Shown here piece after piece: positions 35,906 through 44,677 of a DNA stretch of 64,000 bases; position 1 is the stretch's first letter; every line of letters begins with the position of its first letter. Origin of the DNA: Tepidibacter mesophilus (GTDB taxonomy: Bacteria; Bacillota; Clostridia; Peptostreptococcales; Peptostreptococcaceae); assembly GCF_002724055.1 (NCBI RefSeq), contig NZ_BDQY01000012.1, positions 27,008 through 91,007 on the forward strand, in the 5' to 3' direction. A program made the translations under genes and the position numbers. The notes below the pieces were generated by a model, which was not told where the DNA came from, searched no databases, and saw only the letters and a program-made list of their open reading frames with translations.

Positions 35906-36130
35906 CACAAAATACCTCTAACACAAAGTGAATACATAAGTTTTTCTTGTTATTTAATTTTTAAGTTTTCAAGGTGAAATTGATTTTAAAATCTGTTAAG
36001 AAATTTTGATTGTTTGAGCGATAGTGAGTTTCAAAATTTTAAGATTTTAAAAGAAATGAGCCTATGAAAAGTAAAAATTAAATAAGGAAAAACGTTGTAT
36101 TCATTTGTGGTAGAGGGGCTAAAGAACGAA
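35906..36130 (+). repeat. 220 bp palindromic repeat, copy A
   Basis: Starts CCTCTAACACAAAGTGAATA and ends TTGTATTCATTTGTGGTAGA; the two ends are inverted repeats. The arms pair over most of the length (TTTCAAGGTGAAATTGATTT left arm against ...AAAATCAATGAGCCTATGAAA-like right arm) around a centre TTTGAGCGATAGTGAG. No ORF. It fills most of the 885-base gap after the ankyrin gene. Confidence 0.85.
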
Positions 36131-36216
36131 ATTTGGACAAATAGATGTTTGTTTTTTTGAAATTAAAAAGTGAAAGTAAGATTTACTTAATAATATTAAA
36201 TAATTTTTTTGCTATG

Positions 36217-36243
36217 ACGGTTATCATATGATAACTGTTTTTT
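36217..36243 (+). terminator. Terminator-like palindrome, copy 1 of 4
   Basis: ACGGTTATCATATGATAACTGT followed by TTTTT. The same hairpin occurs near 37589, 40762 and 41987, each time before vgrG-derived sequence. Confidence 0.55.
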
Positions 36244-36359
36244 TAGATTTAATTTATAAATAACATTAATTATATAAGTCAGTATGGATTTAATACAATT
36301 TTCATATGTATTTTTGAACTTTGAAAATTAAATAATATAATTTGTTAGTATAACTGTAA

Positions 36360-36480
36360 AACAAAAATAGTAGCTTAAAGCCACCTGAAGAAAAACATAT
36401 CCACCTTTTGAAGACGAAGTAGCATCAGAAAAATCATTTAACTTACTAGAACTTATTAAAACATTTTTAATGCAGAAAAT
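36360..36480 (+). pseudogene. Decayed vgrG tail fragment
   Basis: GAAAAACATATCCACC, GAAGACGAAGTAGCATCAGA and CATTTAACTTACTAGAACTT match the segment of the intact evolved VgrG that encodes TYPPYDDDEPEVAPEKPFNLLEL, with indels. The toxin part that should follow is gone and a SUKH gene comes next. Confidence 0.7.
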
Positions 36481-36592
36481 AAGGGGTTTTTAGTTATAAA
36501 TATTTTCTATATATTAGATTATGAGTTTTTGTATAAATGCTGATAAGATAAATTAAAATGGTATAAATTTATGAATTTTTGGAGGAATGGTT

Positions 36593-37063
36593 ATGAATAT
36601 CAAATTTGAATATACATTTAAATCTATTGAGGCACAAGATATTGAAGCTTCTGAAAAAAAGTATGGGTTTACACTTCCTAATGACTATAGACAGTTTTTA
36701 CTATTGAATAATGGTGGAAAGACTGATAGAAGAAGATTTGATACTAAAGATGAAAATGATAATGGAATGATAACTTCTTCAATTGTGCTATTTTGCCCTC
36801 TTTCAGATGAGGTAGGGTTTAATCTTGAAAAAAATTATTGTGTATACAATAAAGAAGGAAAATTAATAGCATCTAAGTTCCTCCCTATAGGAATAGATCC
36901 AGTAGAAAATTTAATATGCATTTCTGTAGAAGGAAATGATAAGGGTGCAATTTATCATTGTGACATGGCTTATATAGAAGAAGATGGAATATTAGAGATG
37001 GACTGTATACGGTTGATAAGCAGAGATTTCACAGAATTTATTGAAAATCTATATATTCCTTAA
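36593..37063 (+). CDS. SMI1/KNR4 (SUKH) family immunity protein, orphan
   Basis: 156 residues: FKSIEAQDIEASEKKYGFTL, PNDYRQFLLLNNGG (SUKH hallmark, about residues 25-38), LFCPLSDEVGFNLEKNYCVY, FLPIGIDPVENLICISVEGN, GAIYHCDMAYIEED and a closing FTEFIENLY. SUKH proteins neutralise a variety of nuclease and other toxin tips. No intact toxin gene precedes it; a decayed vgrG tail does, so it is an orphan immunity gene. ATG at 36593 is 7 bases from GGAGG; the ATG at 36587 abuts the ribosome-binding site. Confidence 0.85.
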   Translation: MNIKFEYTFKSIEAQDIEASEKKYGFTLPNDYRQFLLLNNGGKTDRRRFDTKDENDNGMITSSIVLFCPLSDEVGFNLEKNYCVYNKEGKLIASKFLPIGIDPVENLICISVEGNDKGAIYHCDMAYIEEDGILEMDCIRLISRDFTEFIENLYIP

Positions 37064-37141
37064 ATTTAAAGTATTGGTCTAGACTCGGAATTTAAAAGAG
37101 TAATATAAATTTTTATCTTTTCAATAAAGATTCTAAGCTTC

Positions 37142-37209
37142 AAATAAGGAAAAATGCTGTATTCATTTGTGTTAGAGGTGCTAAAGAGCGAAAGTTAGAT
37201 AAATATATG
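37142..37209 (+). repeat. Partial 220 bp repeat (right arm only), after SUKH gene
   Basis: AAATAAGGAAAAATGCTGTA, TTCATTTGTGTTAGAGG and the following AAAGAGCGAAAGTTAGATAA match the right end of the palindromic repeats. The rest of the 597-base gap 37064-37660 is A/T-rich, non-coding, and duplicated at 41467-42016. Confidence 0.65.
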
Positions 37210-37588
37210 TTTTGTGTTTTGGAAACTAAAAATTTTAAGATAAGATTTAGTCATATTATACGCTTGCAAATACAGATTATGAAATAAAAATGAGCATGGT
37301 TGATGTATTTAATAATATAAAATAAGACAATCAAAAAAATTAAAAGTACAGTAAATATATTGCTTAGTAAATTGTAAAAAGATAAAAATCAGTAATTTTG
37401 TGGGAGTTAAGTACATTTATAGAGATCATTTAAAAATTGTATTATACCTTTCTGAAATATAGAAAACTAATAACAATGATGTTTTTGTGTTTAAGTTAGA
37501 AAAAAAGTGATGAATATATTCCTTTAAAATATAATATTAGGATATATAAAAGAAAAAATGATATTGTTAAATAAATTTTAAAGTTATA

Positions 37589-37615
37589 ACGGTTATCGTA
37601 TGATAGCTGTTTTTT
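37589..37615 (+). terminator. Terminator-like palindrome, copy 2 of 4
   Basis: ACGGTTATCGTATGATAGCTGT followed by TTTTT, directly before truncated vgrG sequence. Confidence 0.55.
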
Positions 37616-37660
37616 AGATTAAATACTATTTTCAATGATAAAATAAAAGGTGCATCAATT

Positions 37661-39550
37661 TTGTATTTTCCGACAAATAAAGAAGAAGATGCATTTTGCG
37701 ATTCATGTGTAAGAAAAAATGCTGAAACTTGTAGCGAACTACATAACCCAAATAACAGATACCTTAGAAGTGAGCATGGAAATAAACTTTCAATAAAACC
37801 AGATAGCATAAAACTAGAAGGTGCCACAAAAGAACCACTTAGTATATCCTTAGATGAAAATGAAGGGATACAAATACTAAGCAATAAATCTATTACACTT
37901 ACTGCCAAAGATAGCATAGAATTTAACACACCAAAAAAAATAAACATAAAAGCAGAAACAAAACTCGTAGCCCAAAAAACTAACAGCAAAAAATCTCTTT
38001 ACATAGAAGGAAGCCATAACTTCCTAGGTGCAGACATAGTACCAAGAGCAACACAAAGAGAAACTTATGAACCTTATAAGGATGACGAACCAGAAGTAGC
38101 CCCAGAAAAACCATTTAACCTACTAGAACTTATGGCAAATGTAGTTGCAGCAGTAGTAACAGTAGGAGCAATAGGTGCATTTGCATTAGCAGGTGTTGCA
38201 GTAATTGGACTTGGAGCAACAGTTGCAATAGGACTAGCAGTAGGAGCATTATCCCTTATAAGCATGGCAACTAAACCAAAAGCACTGACCGATGCTATCT
38301 TTGCCCCCGAGTACCCCATAGATGGGGAAGCGACAACGGGCGCCATGGGATACTTTAAAGAAGAAGTAGAAGAGCCAACTATGTTATCTAGGATAGCGAA
38401 CTTATTGGCAGGTCCTGGTGATGGTATAAACGATACGGTTATAGGTATATATGATATGTTTAGACATCCAATAAGGACTGGACAAGGACTATTACAAATT
38501 CTAGAAGATCCTGATGCAGCAGTGTTAGCTATTGGATTATCAATAGGGGAATCTTTCGTAGATAATGTAATCAATGGAGATGGAAATACAAGAGCAAGAT
38601 TTTTTGGTAGAAGTGTATTTGAAGTAGGGACTATCCTGCTTCCATATAAAGTTGGATCAATTTCAAAAATTGAAAAACTGGCTCAAATCAAAAAAATGGA
38701 AATGGCAATCAAAGGCATAGATATAGTTAAGGGTATATCAAATACAAATGCATTTGTAAAAGTAATGAGCATAATAGAAAAAGCTGATCTTGTAAATAAG
38801 CTTAATAAACTAAAATTTGCAGATGATGTACTAAAGAATATAAACAATATACCAATAAGTGTTAGAACAAAAATAGACGATGTAGTAAAAAATGCAAAAG
38901 ATATATCTAAAAAAATTGGAGATATAGAAGTACCAGTTCTAAGAAAAGTACCTGAGTTAGCTGGTTTTGGTGACTTAGGATTTTATACAGAAAAAGTTAA
39001 ATTATCTAAAATAACTAATGATATATTTAAAATGAGTGATGAAGCAGCAGAAACGGGTAAGAAGAATGTAGATAATGTTATTGAGGACACAAGTAAAACT
39101 AAATTAACAGAACCTTCACTAGAGAGAGGTGGCAAACCGAAAGGGAATTATGAAAATGAGGTTGATAGAGGTATTTGCAGACAGAATGAAAGTGCTGACT
39201 TATTTGCAAATGAGGGATATGATATAGAGATGTTAAGTGAAGTAAACGGAGGGAATGGACACGGTATAAAACCTACATCAAATCCAGATTTTCTAATAGA
39301 TGGAAAGCCTTTTGATTGTTATGCACCAGATGTAAATACCAGTATTAATAATATATGTAGAACAATAACAAAGAAAACTAAAAAACAAGCTGAAAGGATT
39401 GTTCTTAATTTGGACGATTATCCTATAGAAAAAGTGGACGAATTGATAGAAAACATATCTAGAAAGGCTAATCCAAATGGAGATTTGAAACATTTACAGG
39501 AATTATTTATTGTGAAAGATGGTAAAATTACAAGAAAGTTTGTGAGGTAA
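37661..39550 (+). CDS. N-terminally truncated VgrG tail with CdiA-type tRNase tip (spare cassette)
   Basis: 629-residue open frame beginning with TTG inside vgrG sequence; the gp27-like domain and most of the OB-fold are missing. Homology to the intact gene already begins at 37622, then a deletion joins to FPTNKEEDAFCDSCVRKNAE. Beta-helix, hydrophobic region (VVAAVVTVGAIGAFALAGVA, about 165-210) and pre-toxin region follow. From about residue 505 the tip is different: ENEVDRGICRQNESADLFAN, NPDFLIDGKPFDCYAP (about 537-552), and ERIVLNLDDYPIEK, the pattern of the CdiA C-terminal tRNase domain family. An AAAGGTG lies 8 bases before the TTG, perhaps by chance. Probably a silent replacement tip, or a product of recombination. 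Confidence 0.8.
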   Translation: MYFPTNKEEDAFCDSCVRKNAETCSELHNPNNRYLRSEHGNKLSIKPDSIKLEGATKEPLSISLDENEGIQILSNKSITLTAKDSIEFNTPKKINIKAETKLVAQKTNSKKSLYIEGSHNFLGADIVPRATQRETYEPYKDDEPEVAPEKPFNLLELMANVVAAVVTVGAIGAFALAGVAVIGLGATVAIGLAVGALSLISMATKPKALTDAIFAPEYPIDGEATTGAMGYFKEEVEEPTMLSRIANLLAGPGDGINDTVIGIYDMFRHPIRTGQGLLQILEDPDAAVLAIGLSIGESFVDNVINGDGNTRARFFGRSVFEVGTILLPYKVGSISKIEKLAQIKKMEMAIKGIDIVKGISNTNAFVKVMSIIEKADLVNKLNKLKFADDVLKNINNIPISVRTKIDDVVKNAKDISKKIGDIEVPVLRKVPELAGFGDLGFYTEKVKLSKITNDIFKMSDEAAETGKKNVDNVIEDTSKTKLTEPSLERGGKPKGNYENEVDRGICRQNESADLFANEGYDIEMLSEVNGGNGHGIKPTSNPDFLIDGKPFDCYAPDVNTSINNICRTITKKTKKQAERIVLNLDDYPIEKVDELIENISRKANPNGDLKHLQELFIVKDGKITRKFVR

Positions 39551-39556
39551 AACAAT

Positions 39557-40003
39557 ATGGATTACGAATTATTTTTATTTTCAACTTATAATGCGGAGTA
39601 TATGGCTAATATGTTAATTGATATAGCAAAAGATATTGTAGAAAAAGATATTGAGATGAAAGTATATGAAGAAGATGAGATTTATATTGGATGTAGCTAT
39701 TTTTCCATGAGCGTAGAAATAGAAGATATAGCGGATTTGGAATTTATAAAAAAGAACTATGATTTGGATATAAACTTATGCATAGATATTCAAATATTTT
39801 GTAATACTTTCGACTTGGGAATGCCAAAAGTATTAAGAATTATTGGAAAGCTATTAAATCTAATTAATGGTGATGTATTGTTACTAGAAAATGGATCAAA
39901 TCAAGTTTTGAAAAGAAAAAGCAATATTTTAGAGGTCAATAGTAGCTTTGATAATTATAACTTCAACGAACTTGAAATTCCATATACTCAAGTAAAGTTA
40001 TAA
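39557..40003 (+). CDS. Probable immunity protein for the CdiA-type tip
   Basis: 148 residues, acidic, starting six bases after the toxin stop. Visible: YELFLFSTYNAEYMANMLID, FSMSVEIEDIADLEFIKKNY, LRIIGKLLNLINGDVLLLEN, SNQVLKRKSNILEV. The 'ING-D-x-x-LLENGS' close is seen in small SitI-type immunity families, but I cannot name one. Role inferred from its location and size. Confidence 0.65.
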   Translation: MDYELFLFSTYNAEYMANMLIDIAKDIVEKDIEMKVYEEDEIYIGCSYFSMSVEIEDIADLEFIKKNYDLDINLCIDIQIFCNTFDLGMPKVLRIIGKLLNLINGDVLLLENGSNQVLKRKSNILEVNSSFDNYNFNELEIPYTQVKL

Positions 40004-40007
40004 TTAA

Positions 40008-40350
40008 GGTTCTGGTGCAAAAACTGAAATTGTGATATAAGTATCCCAAAAATTGGAGAACCTATTATGTCATAGGATTTATTTAAGTGGAAGCACTTTG
40101 AATCAGAAATAATACTTTTATGTGTTACATGGTATCAGAAATATTCGTTAAGCTATAGAAATTTATTAGAGATGATGAGTGAAAGAGCTTTATCAATATC
40201 TCACATAACAATAATGAGATGGGTAGATGGATATTCTGTTATTACTGATAAAAAAATAAGGAAATACCTAAAGAAAACAAATTAGGATTTCTATAGACTA
40301 TAAGTGCATCGTTATTAAACTAAAGAAAGGTTGAAGAAATTCAATCTTTC
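40008..40350 (+). mobile_element. IS6-family relic with internal deletion
   Basis: Begins GTTCTGGTGCAAAAACTG, then the transposase N-terminus (LFKWKHFESEIILLC, YSLSYRNLLEMMSERALSIS, TIMRWVDGYS) up to KKIRKYLKKTN-stop. The DDE core is deleted and a short piece of the C-terminal end (GGTTGAAGAAATTCAATC) follows. Cannot encode a working transposase. Confidence 0.8.
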
Positions 40351-40454
40351 TTTTTTGAAAATGAATTTATGAATTACACTATTATATTAAAATAATACTG
40401 ATTTAATAAAAGGTTTTATAGATTTTTATTATAGAATATAAATATACAGACGTC

Positions 40455-40676
40455 AAAACACCTCTAACACAAAGTGAATACACAAGTTTTTCTTATTATT
40501 TAATTTTTAAGTTTTCAAGGTGAAATTGATTTTAAAATCTGTTAAGAAATTTTGATTGTTTGAGCGATAGCGAGTTTCAAAATTTTAAGATTTTAAAATT
40601 AATGAGCCTATGAAAACTAAAAATTAAATAAAGAAAAACGTTGTATTCATTTGTGGTAGAGGCGCTAAAGAACGAA
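40455..40676 (+). repeat. 220 bp palindromic repeat, copy B
   Basis: Same element as copy A, from ACACCTCTAACACAAAGTGA to TTGTGGTAGAGGCGCTAAAG; centre TTTGAGCGATAGCGAG. It lies between the IS6 relic and the decayed SUKH gene in the long gene-poor stretch 40004-41187. Confidence 0.85.
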
Positions 40677-40761
40677 ATTAGGATAAATATATGTTTTGTT
40701 TTTGAATTTAAGAATGAAAAACAAGATTTACTTATAATGTTAAATAATTTTTTAAAGGAAA

Positions 40762-40791
40762 AACAGTTATCAAGTGATAGCTGTTTTTTTT
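40762..40791 (+). terminator. Terminator-like palindrome, copy 3 of 4
   Basis: AACAGTTATCAAGTGATAGCTGTT with a following T-run. Confidence 0.5.
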
Positions 40792-40879
40792 AGATTAAGT
40801 TTAATGTATATATTTTTGCACTTTGAAAATTAAATAATATGATTTTATAGTATAACTGTAAAACAAAAATAGTAGCTTA

Positions 40880-40975
40880 AGCCAACGGAAGAAAAAAACA
40901 TCCATCTTTTGAAGACGAATTAGAAATAGCATCAGAAAAATCATTTAACTTACTAGAACTTATTAAAAGATCTTT
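40880..40975 (+). pseudogene. Second decayed vgrG tail fragment
   Basis: GAAGAAAAAAACATCCATCT, GAAGACGAATTAGAAATAGC and CATTTAACTTACTAGAACTT repeat the relic at 36360, again placed before a SUKH gene. Confidence 0.65.
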
Positions 40976-41024
40976 GATGTAGAAAATAAGGGGTTTTCAG
41001 TTATAAATATTTTTTATATATTTA

Positions 41025-41466
41025 AATCTATTGAGGTACAAGATATTGAAGCTTTTGAAAAAAGTATGGGTTTAAACTTCCTAATGATTATAGGCAGTTT
41101 TTACTATTAAATAATGGTGGAAAGACGGATAGAAGAAAATTTGATACTAAAGATGAAAATGATAATGGAATTATAACTTCTTCAATTATGTTATTTTACC
41201 CTCTTTTAGATGAGGTAGAGTTTAATCTTGAAAAAAATTATTGTGTATACAATAAAGAAGGAAAATTAATACCATCTAAGTTACTTCCTATAGGAATAGA
41301 TACAGTAGAAAATTTAATAGGCATTTCTGTAGAAGGAAATAATAAGGGAGCAACTTATCATTGTGATATGGCTTATATAGAAGAAGATGGAATATTAGAG
41401 ATAGATTGTATAAGGTTGGTAAGTAGAAATTTCACAGAATTTATTGAAAATCTATATATTGCTTAA
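41025..41466 (+). pseudogene. Degenerate SUKH immunity gene, duplicate of 36593-37063
   Basis: Near-identical to the SUKH gene but frameshifted: one A is lost in the run before AGTATGGGTTT, the start region is missing, and only the C-terminal 92 residues (from about LFYPLLDEVEFNLEKNYCVY) stay open. The flanks on both sides are duplicated too. Confidence 0.8.
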
Positions 41467-41543
41467 ATTTAAAGTTTTGGTTTAGATTCGGAATTTAAAA
41501 GAGTAATATAAATTTTTATCTTTTCAATAAAGATTCTAAGTTT

Positions 41544-41611
41544 CAAATAAGGAAAAACGCTGTATTCATTTGTGTTAGAGGTGCTAAAGAGGGAAAGTTA
41601 GATAAATATAT
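41544..41611 (+). repeat. Partial 220 bp repeat (right arm only), duplicate
   Basis: AAATAAGGAAAAACGCTGTA and TTCATTTGTGTTAGAGG, as at 37142-37209, within the duplicated block. The remainder of 41467-42109 is non-coding copy of 37064-37620. Confidence 0.65.
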
Positions 41612-41986
41612 GTTTTGTGTTTTGGAAACTAAAAATTATAAGATAAGATTTAGTTATAGTATACGCTTGCAAATGTAGATTATGAAATAAAAATGAGCAT
41701 GGTTGATGTATTGAATAATATAAAATAAGATAATCAAAAAAATTAAAAGTACAGTAAATATATTGCTTAGTAAATTGTAAAAAGATAAAAATCAGTAATT
41801 TCGTGGGAGTTAAGCACATTTATAGATATCATTTAAAAATTGTATTATACATTTCTGAAATATAGAAAACTAGTAATGATGTTGTTGTATTAAGTTAGAA
41901 AAATAAGTGATGAATATATTTCTTTAAAATATAATATTAGGAGATATAAAAGAAAAAATAATATTGTTAAATAAATTTTAAAGTTA

Positions 41987-42013
41987 TGGAGGTTATCGTA
42001 TGATAGCTGTTTT
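41987..42013 (+). terminator. Terminator-like palindrome, copy 4 of 4
   Basis: GGAGGTTATCGTATGATAGCTGT followed by TTTT; weaker stem than the other copies. Confidence 0.4.
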
Positions 42014-42109
42014 ATTGGATTAAATTTATAAATAAAATTATAGGAATGATCACATAAGTTAGTACTGATCTAATGCAATGTTTATATGGAAGATAAATCT
42101 ATATAAATA

Positions 42110-42420
42110 TATGCTATCATAACTAAACTCTATAAGACAAAATACTATTTTCAATGATAAAATAAAAGGCACATGATTACATATATTCACCTGTAAAGTG
42201 AAACTCTCTTTACTCTATGCCACAAGTTGGAAGTCATACAAATCTGTATTTCCCAACAAATAAAGAAGATGCATTTTGCGATTCATGTGTAAGAAAAAAT
42301 GCTGAAACTTGTAGTGAATTACATAACCCAAATAACAGATACCTTAGAAGTGAACATGGAAATAAACTTTCAATAAAACCAGATAGCATAAAACTAGAAG
42401 GTGCCACAAAAGAACCTCTG
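42110..42420 (+). pseudogene. vgrG fragment truncated by IS6 insertion
   Basis: Matches the intact vgrG from 33010 to 33405 with an internal deletion of about 90 bases, and stops at AAAGAACCTCT exactly where the IS6 element begins. The open part encodes MPQVGSHTNLYFPTNKEDAF and SELHNPNNRYLRSEHGNKLS. Confidence 0.85.
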
Positions 42421-42422
42421 AG

Positions 42423-43244
42423 GATTCTGGTGCAAAAATTAAAACAGTGATATAATTATCTCAAAAATTGTAAGATTGGAGAAACGATTATGTCAGAAAA
42501 TTTATTTAAGTGGAAGCACTTTGAATCAGAAATTATTCTTTTATGTGTGAGATGGTACTTAAAATATTCGTTAAGCTATAGAAATTTAGTAGAAATGATG
42601 AGTGAAAGAGGTTTATCAATATCGCACACGACAATAATGAGATGGGTACATGAATATTCTCCTATTATTGATAAGAAAATAAGGAAATATCTAAAGCCAA
42701 CAAATGATTCATGGCGTGTTGATGAAACTTATATAAAAGTTAAAGGAGAATGGAAATATTTATATAGAGCAGTTGATTCAAATGGAAATACAATTGATTT
42801 CTATTTTAGTGAAAAAAGAAATAAACAAGCTGCCAAGAATTTCTTTAAGAAAGCCTTAGGCTCAATTCATAACCAGCAGCCAAGAATGATAACGGTAGAT
42901 AAGAATAAAGCTTATGAGGTGGCTATACCAGAACTTATTTATGGTGGAGTATTAAGTTGTAGAGCAAGTTTTAGGCAAATAAAATATTTAAATAACATTG
43001 TGGAACAGGATCATAGATTTATCAAAGGGAAGATAAAATCTATGATGGGATTTCAAAACTTTGAAACAGCACAAAAAACTATTTGTGGAATTGAAATAAT
43101 GAATATGATAAGGAAAGGGCAGGTTGAAGAAATTCAATGTGTCCTTTCTGAGGTTCGATTGATAAACAAAATTATGGGAGCGACTGCATAAGATTATACT
43201 GATTTAGCAAAATAATTTTCTTTATTTTGATTTTTGCACCAGAG
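42423..43244 (+). mobile_element. Complete IS6-family insertion sequence
   Basis: About 820 bp, bounded by 14-base perfect terminal inverted repeats TCTGGTGCAAAAAT (42426-42439) and ATTTTTGCACCAGA (43230-43243), the IS6 signature end. It carries one transposase gene and interrupts a vgrG fragment. Related relics lie at 35747, 40008 and 44446. Confidence 0.88.
42490..43191 (+). CDS. IS6-family DDE transposase
   Basis: 233 residues. N-terminal HTH (LSYRNLVEMMSERGLSISHT, TIMRWVHEYSP), catalytic DDE: WRVDETYIKVKGEWKYLYRA (first D about residue 76), MITVDKNKAYEVA (second D about 138), VEQDHRFIKGKIKSMMGF (E about 172). Full length for the family and no frameshift, so probably active and the likely source of the relics around it. 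Confidence 0.93.
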   Translation: MSENLFKWKHFESEIILLCVRWYLKYSLSYRNLVEMMSERGLSISHTTIMRWVHEYSPIIDKKIRKYLKPTNDSWRVDETYIKVKGEWKYLYRAVDSNGNTIDFYFSEKRNKQAAKNFFKKALGSIHNQQPRMITVDKNKAYEVAIPELIYGGVLSCRASFRQIKYLNNIVEQDHRFIKGKIKSMMGFQNFETAQKTICGIEIMNMIRKGQVEEIQCVLSEVRLINKIMGATA

Positions 43245-43320
43245 GCAAAAGGACAAAAATTATGAAGTGGAACAAATAGATTCTTCTATGGTATAATTAA
43301 AGAAAAAGCTGGTGATAACG

Positions 43321-44289
43321 ATGGACGATAATATAAATCACGAACATGATTTAGGATATAAACATATACTTTCACATAAGAAAAATTTCATGGAATTCTT
43401 AAGAAGTTTTGTAAAAAAAGATTGGGTGGATTTAATAAAAGAAGAAAATCTAATATTAATAGATAAAGAATTTATACAAGAGGATTTTAAAGAGGAAGAA
43501 GCAGATATAGTATATAAAGTAAATATAGATGGTAAAGATATAATATTTTATATATTATTAGAACTTCAATCAAAAGTAGACTTTAGAATGCCAATAAGGC
43601 TGTTAATGTATATGACAGAAATATGGAGAGATGAACTTAAAAATACAAAGGATAATATAAAAAAGAGAAAAGACTATAGATTACCTGCAATTATTCCGAT
43701 AGTGTTATATAACGGTAAAAATAACTGGACAGCAGCAAGGAATTTTAAAGAGATATTAAATGGATATGAATTATTTGAAGACAATATAATAGATTTTAGA
43801 TATTTATTGTTTGATATAAATAGAATGGATAAAGAAGAATTAATAGAGATAGCAAATGTAGTAAGTTCTATATTTTTACTAGATCAGAATGTAGAAGTAG
43901 ATGAAATAATAAATAGGCTAAAGATAATAGGAAAAATAATAAAAAAAGGTGCAACAAAGGAACAAGAAAAAGCATTTAGAAGTTGGATTATAAATATATT
44001 TAGAAACCGATTTAAAGGAGAAGTAAAAGACAATATATATGAATTACTAATAGAAACATCTAAAATGGAGGTGGATGATATGGTAAGTAATTTAGGTAAA
44101 AAGTTAGAGGAAGAATTGAAACATAGAGAAGAAAAAGGAGCACAGCATGAAAGAGATAAAATAAAGAAAGAACAGATAGAAAGAATAAAAAAAGCATTGA
44201 AAAGAGGATATAGCATAGAAATCATTATGGAAATATTAGAAGTATCTGTGGAGGAAATAGAAAAAGTAAAAGAACAGTTAGTTAATTAA
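43321..44289 (+). CDS. Rpn/YhgA-like recombination-promoting nuclease (PD-(D/E)XK)
   Basis: 322 residues. N-terminal half: HEHDLGYKHILSHKKNFMEF, EADIVYKVNIDGKDIIFYI, LLELQSKVDFRMPIRLLMYM, the Rpn/YhgA family signature with D and E-x-Q catalytic positions, then PAIIPIVLYNGKNNWTAA. C-terminal coiled, K/E-rich, ending in a small HTH-like RGYSIEIIMEILEVSVEEIE. Rpn proteins of E. coli promote RecA-independent recombination and cut DNA; a homologue inside a recombining toxin array is notable. GTG at 43312 is an alternative start. Confidence 0.87.
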   Translation: MDDNINHEHDLGYKHILSHKKNFMEFLRSFVKKDWVDLIKEENLILIDKEFIQEDFKEEEADIVYKVNIDGKDIIFYILLELQSKVDFRMPIRLLMYMTEIWRDELKNTKDNIKKRKDYRLPAIIPIVLYNGKNNWTAARNFKEILNGYELFEDNIIDFRYLLFDINRMDKEELIEIANVVSSIFLLDQNVEVDEIINRLKIIGKIIKKGATKEQEKAFRSWIINIFRNRFKGEVKDNIYELLIETSKMEVDDMVSNLGKKLEEELKHREEKGAQHERDKIKKEQIERIKKALKRGYSIEIIMEILEVSVEEIEKVKEQLVN

Positions 44290-44361
44290 TGTCTGTAAAA
44301 ATAATATTATAATTATAATCTAAAGTATTAAAAATTACAAAAATAATACGTATAAAATAAA

Positions 44362-44413
44362 AAAAGGAAAAGCTATAAATTTCATTAGAAATATAGTTTT
44401 TCCTTTTTTGTTT
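44362..44413 (+). terminator. Intrinsic terminator after the Rpn gene
   Basis: AAAAAAGGAAAAGCTAT and ATAGTTTTTCCTTTTTT form a long A/T stem ending in Ts. Confidence 0.75.
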
Positions 44414-44445
44414 TTTGAAAATTAACAATAAAATAAAAAGCTAGG

Positions 44446-44572
44446 TTCTGGTGCAAAGATTTAAACAGTGATATTAGATAAAGTCAATAAATTAGGATTT
44501 TTATAGACTGGAAGTACATTATTATTAAACGAAAGGACAGGTTGAAAAAGACTCAATCTGTCTTTTTTTAAG
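44446..44572 (+). mobile_element. IS6-family relic, internally deleted
   Basis: GGTTCTGGTGCAAAGATTTA followed by the same junction found in the 40008 relic (AATTAGGATTT...TATAGACT, then AGGTTGAAAAAGACTCAATC). Left end and C-terminal scrap only. Confidence 0.7.
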
Positions 44573-44665
44573 GTTTTAAAATTAATGAGCCTATGAAAAG
44601 TAAAAATTAAATAAGGAAAAACGTTGTATTCATTTGTGGTAGAGGCGGTAAAGAACGAAAGTTAG
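44572..44665 (+). repeat. 220 bp palindromic repeat, copy C (right half)
   Basis: AGGTTTTAAAATTAATGAGC, CTATGAAAAGTAAAAATTAA and TTGTATTCATTTGTGGTAGA: only the right arm remains, joined to the IS6 relic. Confidence 0.75.
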
Positions 44666-44677
44666 ATAAATATATGA

